NCBI RefSeq assembly: GCF_026262505.1
Contig: NC_067205.1
Span: 14,384,001 to 14,448,000 of the forward strand
Origin: Trichomonas vaginalis G3
Taxonomy: Eukaryota > Parabasalia > Trichomonadida > Trichomonadidae
Reading direction: 5' to 3'
Length of the DNA stretch: 64,000 nucleotides
Shown here: positions 60,655 through 64,000 of the stretch, in pieces
Layout: each line of letters opens with the position of its first letter
How positions within the stretch are numbered: position 1 is the stretch's first letter
Position numbers and translations under genes: made by a program
The notes under the pieces: generated by a model
The model's database searches: none
What the model was told of the DNA's origin: nothing
The model's input: only the letters and a program-made list of their open reading frames with translations

Positions 60655-63600
60655 AGACATACTCTAGTCCGAAACTTACTATGGTTCGTGACTTATTTTT
60701 GACACAGAATAGCTGTAGACTAAGGCTTACTCTAGATCCAGACTTATTATACAATTAAATTTGCTTTTGGAATAAGACTTAATTTTAGTTACAAACTTAT
60801 CTTAATATCAGACTTATATTTAAAATTAGACTTACTTTAGTCTAGAACTTACATTTAGAATCAGACTTACCTTTAAAATCATACTTACTTTCGTCCGAGA
60901 CTTACATTTCAAGTCATACTTACTTTCGTCCGAGACTTAGATTTCAAGTCATACTTACTTTCGTCCGAGACTTAGATTTCAAGTCATACTTACTTTCGTC
61001 CGAGACTTAGATTTCAAGTCATACTTACTTTCGTCCGAGACTTAGATTTCAAGTCATACTTACTTTCGTCCGAGACTTACATTTCAAGTCATACTTACTT
61101 TCGTCCGAGACTTAGATTTCAAGTCATACTTACTTTCGTCCGAGACTTACCTTTCAAGTCAGACTTACTTTCGTCCGAGACTTAGATTTCAAGTCATACT
61201 TACTTTAGTCCAAGACTTACCTTTCAAGTCATACTTACTTTCGTCCGAGACTTAGATTTCAAGTCATACTTACTTTCGTCCGAGACTTACATTTCAAGTC
61301 ATACTTACTTTCGTCCGAGACTTAGATTTCAAGTCATACTTACTTTCGTCCGAGACTTAGATTTCAAGTCAGACTTACATTTCAAGTCAGACTTACCTTT
61401 CAAGTCATACTTACTTTCGTCCGAGACTTACATTTCAAGTCATACTTACTTTCGTCCGAGACTTACCTTTAAAATCATACTTACTTTCGTCCGAGACTTA
61501 GATTTCAAGTCATACTTACTTTCGTCCGAGACTTAGATTTCAAGTCATACTTACTTTCGTCCGAGACTTAGATTTCAAGTCATACTTACTTTCGTCCGAG
61601 ACTTACATTTCAAGTCAGACTTACCTTTCAAGTCAGACTTACCTTTCTAGTCATACTTACTTTCGTCCGAGACTTAGATTTCAAGTCATACTTACTTTCG
61701 TCCGAGACTTACATTTCAAGTCATACTTACTTTCGTCCGAGACTTAGATTTCAAGTCATACTTACTTTCGTCCGAGACTTAGATTTCAAGTCAGACTTAC
61801 TTTCGTCCGAGACTTACATTTCAAGTCATACTTACTTTCGTCCGAAACTTACCTTTAAAATCATACTTACTTTCGTCCGAGACTTACATTTCAAGTCATA
61901 CTTACTTTCGTCCGAGACTTAGATTTCAAGTCATACTTACTTTCGTCCGAGACTTACATTTCAAGTCATACTTACTTTCGTCCGAGACTTAGATTTCAAG
62001 TCATACTTACTTTCGTCCGAGACTTAGATTTCAAGTCATACTTACTTTCGTCCGAGACTTAGATTTCAAGTCATACTTACTTTCGTCCGAAACTTACCTT
62101 TAAAATCATACTTACTTTCGTCCGAGACTTAGATTTCAAGTCATACTTACTTTTGTCCGAGACTTACCTTTCAAGTCATACTTACTTTCGTCCGAGACTT
62201 ACCTTTCAAGTCATACTTACTTTCGTCCGAGACTTACATTTCAAGTCATACTTACTTTCGTCCGAGACTTAGATTTCAAGTCATACTTACTTTCGTCCGA
62301 GACTTAGATTTCAAGTCATACTTACCTTTCAAATCATACTTACTTTCTTCCAAGACTTAGATTTCAAGTCATACTTACTTTTTCGTCGAGACTTACATTT
62401 CAAGGTCATACTTACTTTCGTCCGGAACTTACATTTCAAGTCACTTACTTTCGTCCGAGACTTAGATTTCAAGTCATACTTACTTTTTCGTCCGAGACTT
62501 ACATTTCAAGTCATACTTACTTTCGTCCGAGACTTAGATTTCAAGTCATACTTACTTTCGTCCGAGACTTAGATTTTCAAGTCATACTTACTTTCGTCCG
62601 AGGACTTAGATTTCAAGTCATACTTACTTTCGTCGAGACTTAGATTTTCAAGTTCATACTTACTTTCGTCCGAGACTTAGAATTTCAAGTCATACTTACT
62701 TTCGTCCGTTAGATTTCAAGTCATACTTACTTTCGTCCGAGACTTAGATTTTCAAGTCATACTTACTTTCGTCCGAGACTTAGATTTCAAGTCATACTTA
62801 CTTTTCGTCCGAGACTTAGATTTCAAGTCATACTTACTTTCTCCGAGACTTACATTTCAAGTCAGACTTACTTTCGTCCAGAACTTACCTTTCAAGTCAT
62901 ACTTACTTTCGTCCGAGACTTAGATTTTCAAGTATAACTTACTTTCGTCCGAGACTTAGATTTCAGTCAGACTTACTTTCGTCCGAGACTTAGATTTCAA
63001 GTCATACTTACTTTCGTCCGAGACTTACATTTTCAAGTCATACTTTACTTTCGTCCGAGACTTACATTTCAAGTCATACTTACTTTCGTCCGAGACTTAG
63101 ATTTTCAAGTCATACTTTACTTTCGTCCGAGACTTACATTTTCAAGTCATACTTACTTTCGTCCGAGACTTAGATTTCAAGTCATACTTACTTTCGTCCG
63201 AGACTTAGATTTCAAGTCATACTTACTTTCGTCCGAGACTTACATTTCAAGTCAGACTTACTTTCGTCCGAGACTTAGATTTCAAGTCATACTTACTTTC
63301 GTCCGAGACTTAGATTTCAAGTCATACTTACTTTCGTCCGAGACTTAGATTTCAAGTCAGACTTACATTTCAAGTCAGACTTACCTTTCAAGTCATACTT
63401 ACTTTCGTCCGAGACTTACATTTCAAGTCATACTTACTTTCGTCCGAGACTTACCTTTAAAATCATACTTACTTTCGTCCGAGACTTAGATTTCAAGTCA
63501 TACTTACTTTCGTCCGAGACTTAGATTTCAAGTCATACTTACTTTCGTCCGAAACTTACCTTTAAAATCATACTTACTTTCGTCCGAGACTTACATTTCA

Positions 63601-64000
63601 AGTCATACTTACTTTCGTCCGAGACTTAGATTTCAAGTCATACTTACTTTCGTCCGAGACTTACATTTCAAGTCAGACTTACCTTTCAAGTCAGACTTAC
63701 CTTTCTAGTCATACTTACTTTCGTCCGAGACTTACATTTCAAGTCATACTTACTTTCGTCCGAGACTTACATTTCAAGTCATACTTACTTTCGTCCGAGA
63801 CTTAGATTTCAAGTCAGACTTACTTTCGTCCGAGACTTACATTTCAAGTCATACTTACTTTCGTCCGAGACTTACATTTCAAGTCATACTTACTTTCGTC
63901 CGAAACTTACCTTTAAAATCATACTTACTTTCGTCCGAGACTTAGATTTCAAGTCATACTTACTTTCGTCCGAGACTTAGATTTCAAGTCATACTTACTT
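60655..64000. repeat. 35-bp satellite array, runs off the window
   Basis: More than ninety copies of a 35-bp unit containing ACTTACTTTCGTCCGAG followed by ACTTAGATTTCAAGTCAT or close variants. The unit is itself two related half-units of 17-18 bp, each with (G)ACTTAC/G-TTT, and occasional 18-bp half-units stand alone. The left edge (60655-60880) is strongly degenerate and grades into the canonical array. Variants GACTTAGATTTC, GACTTACATTTC and GACTTACCTTTC alternate irregularly. All frames are closed. From about 62340 to 63130 many single-base indels appear; flanking parts are nearly free of them. Confidence 0.95.

Noticed and set aside
60434-60754. 106-codon minus-strand frame
   Set aside because: It runs into the degenerate edge of the satellite and has low-complexity Ser/Asn/Lys composition; not a credible gene.
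60655-64000. Regular repeats of 35 bp that might be taken for a CRISPR array
   Set aside because: The repeats are head-to-tail with no unique spacers, and the genome is eukaryotic. It is a satellite.

Overview
The window looks like an AT-rich protist chromosome segment, most likely a trichomonad close to Tritrichomonas or Trichomonas. The evidence is intron-poor metabolic genes (class II fructose-bisphosphate aldolase, aldo/keto reductase, nitroreductase-like protein), initiator-like motifs of the trichomonad type 3-15 bases before several start codons, and two Maverick/Polinton elements. The species name is inference.

Layout. (1) 1-~6610: the inner end of Maverick A, cut by the window edge, with a packaging ATPase, capsid-type proteins, a small glycine/lysine-rich protein and several unknown genes. 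(2) ~6611-15715: host DNA with a frameshifted Mutator-like transposase gene, two related unknown genes, a nitroreductase-family gene and an aldo/keto reductase gene, all on the minus strand. (3) 15716-28151: the first part of Maverick B, from a terminal inverted repeat through a DNA adenine methylase, capsid-like genes, a fibre with a phage-type collar domain, an integrase and a family B DNA polymerase, then a repeat-rich stretch and a 25-N gap (28152-28176). (4) ~28182-49178: a reverse-complement copy of ~4755-25545 that covers both elements and the host genes between them, with many small insertions and deletions. (5) ~49179-55236: the capsid end of Maverick B, closing with its second terminal inverted repeat. 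(6) 55237-64000: host DNA with a small membrane protein, fructose-bisphosphate aldolase, an unexplained possible exon, a small inverted-repeat element and more than 3.3 kb of a 35-bp satellite that runs off the window.

The main conclusion concerns structure. The second arm of the 21-kb palindrome carries dense single-base indels even in ordinary host genes, sits beside a 25-N gap, and lies between two terminal repeats that themselves share a 5-bp target duplication (CAATT). The simplest reading is that the two ends at 15.7 kb and 55.2 kb belong to one Maverick of roughly 18 kb, and that the intervening inverted copy is unpolished sequence placed by assembly or gap filling. Genes there should not be counted as a second gene set. 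A real inverted duplication is not excluded.

The Mavericks show a compact expression layout. Divergent start codons are 16-18 bases apart across short T-rich/A-rich spacers, several genes abut as TAA-ATG, and small GC-rich hairpins with three-base loops lie between convergent genes and elsewhere. This layout is the most interesting candidate for something not yet described.
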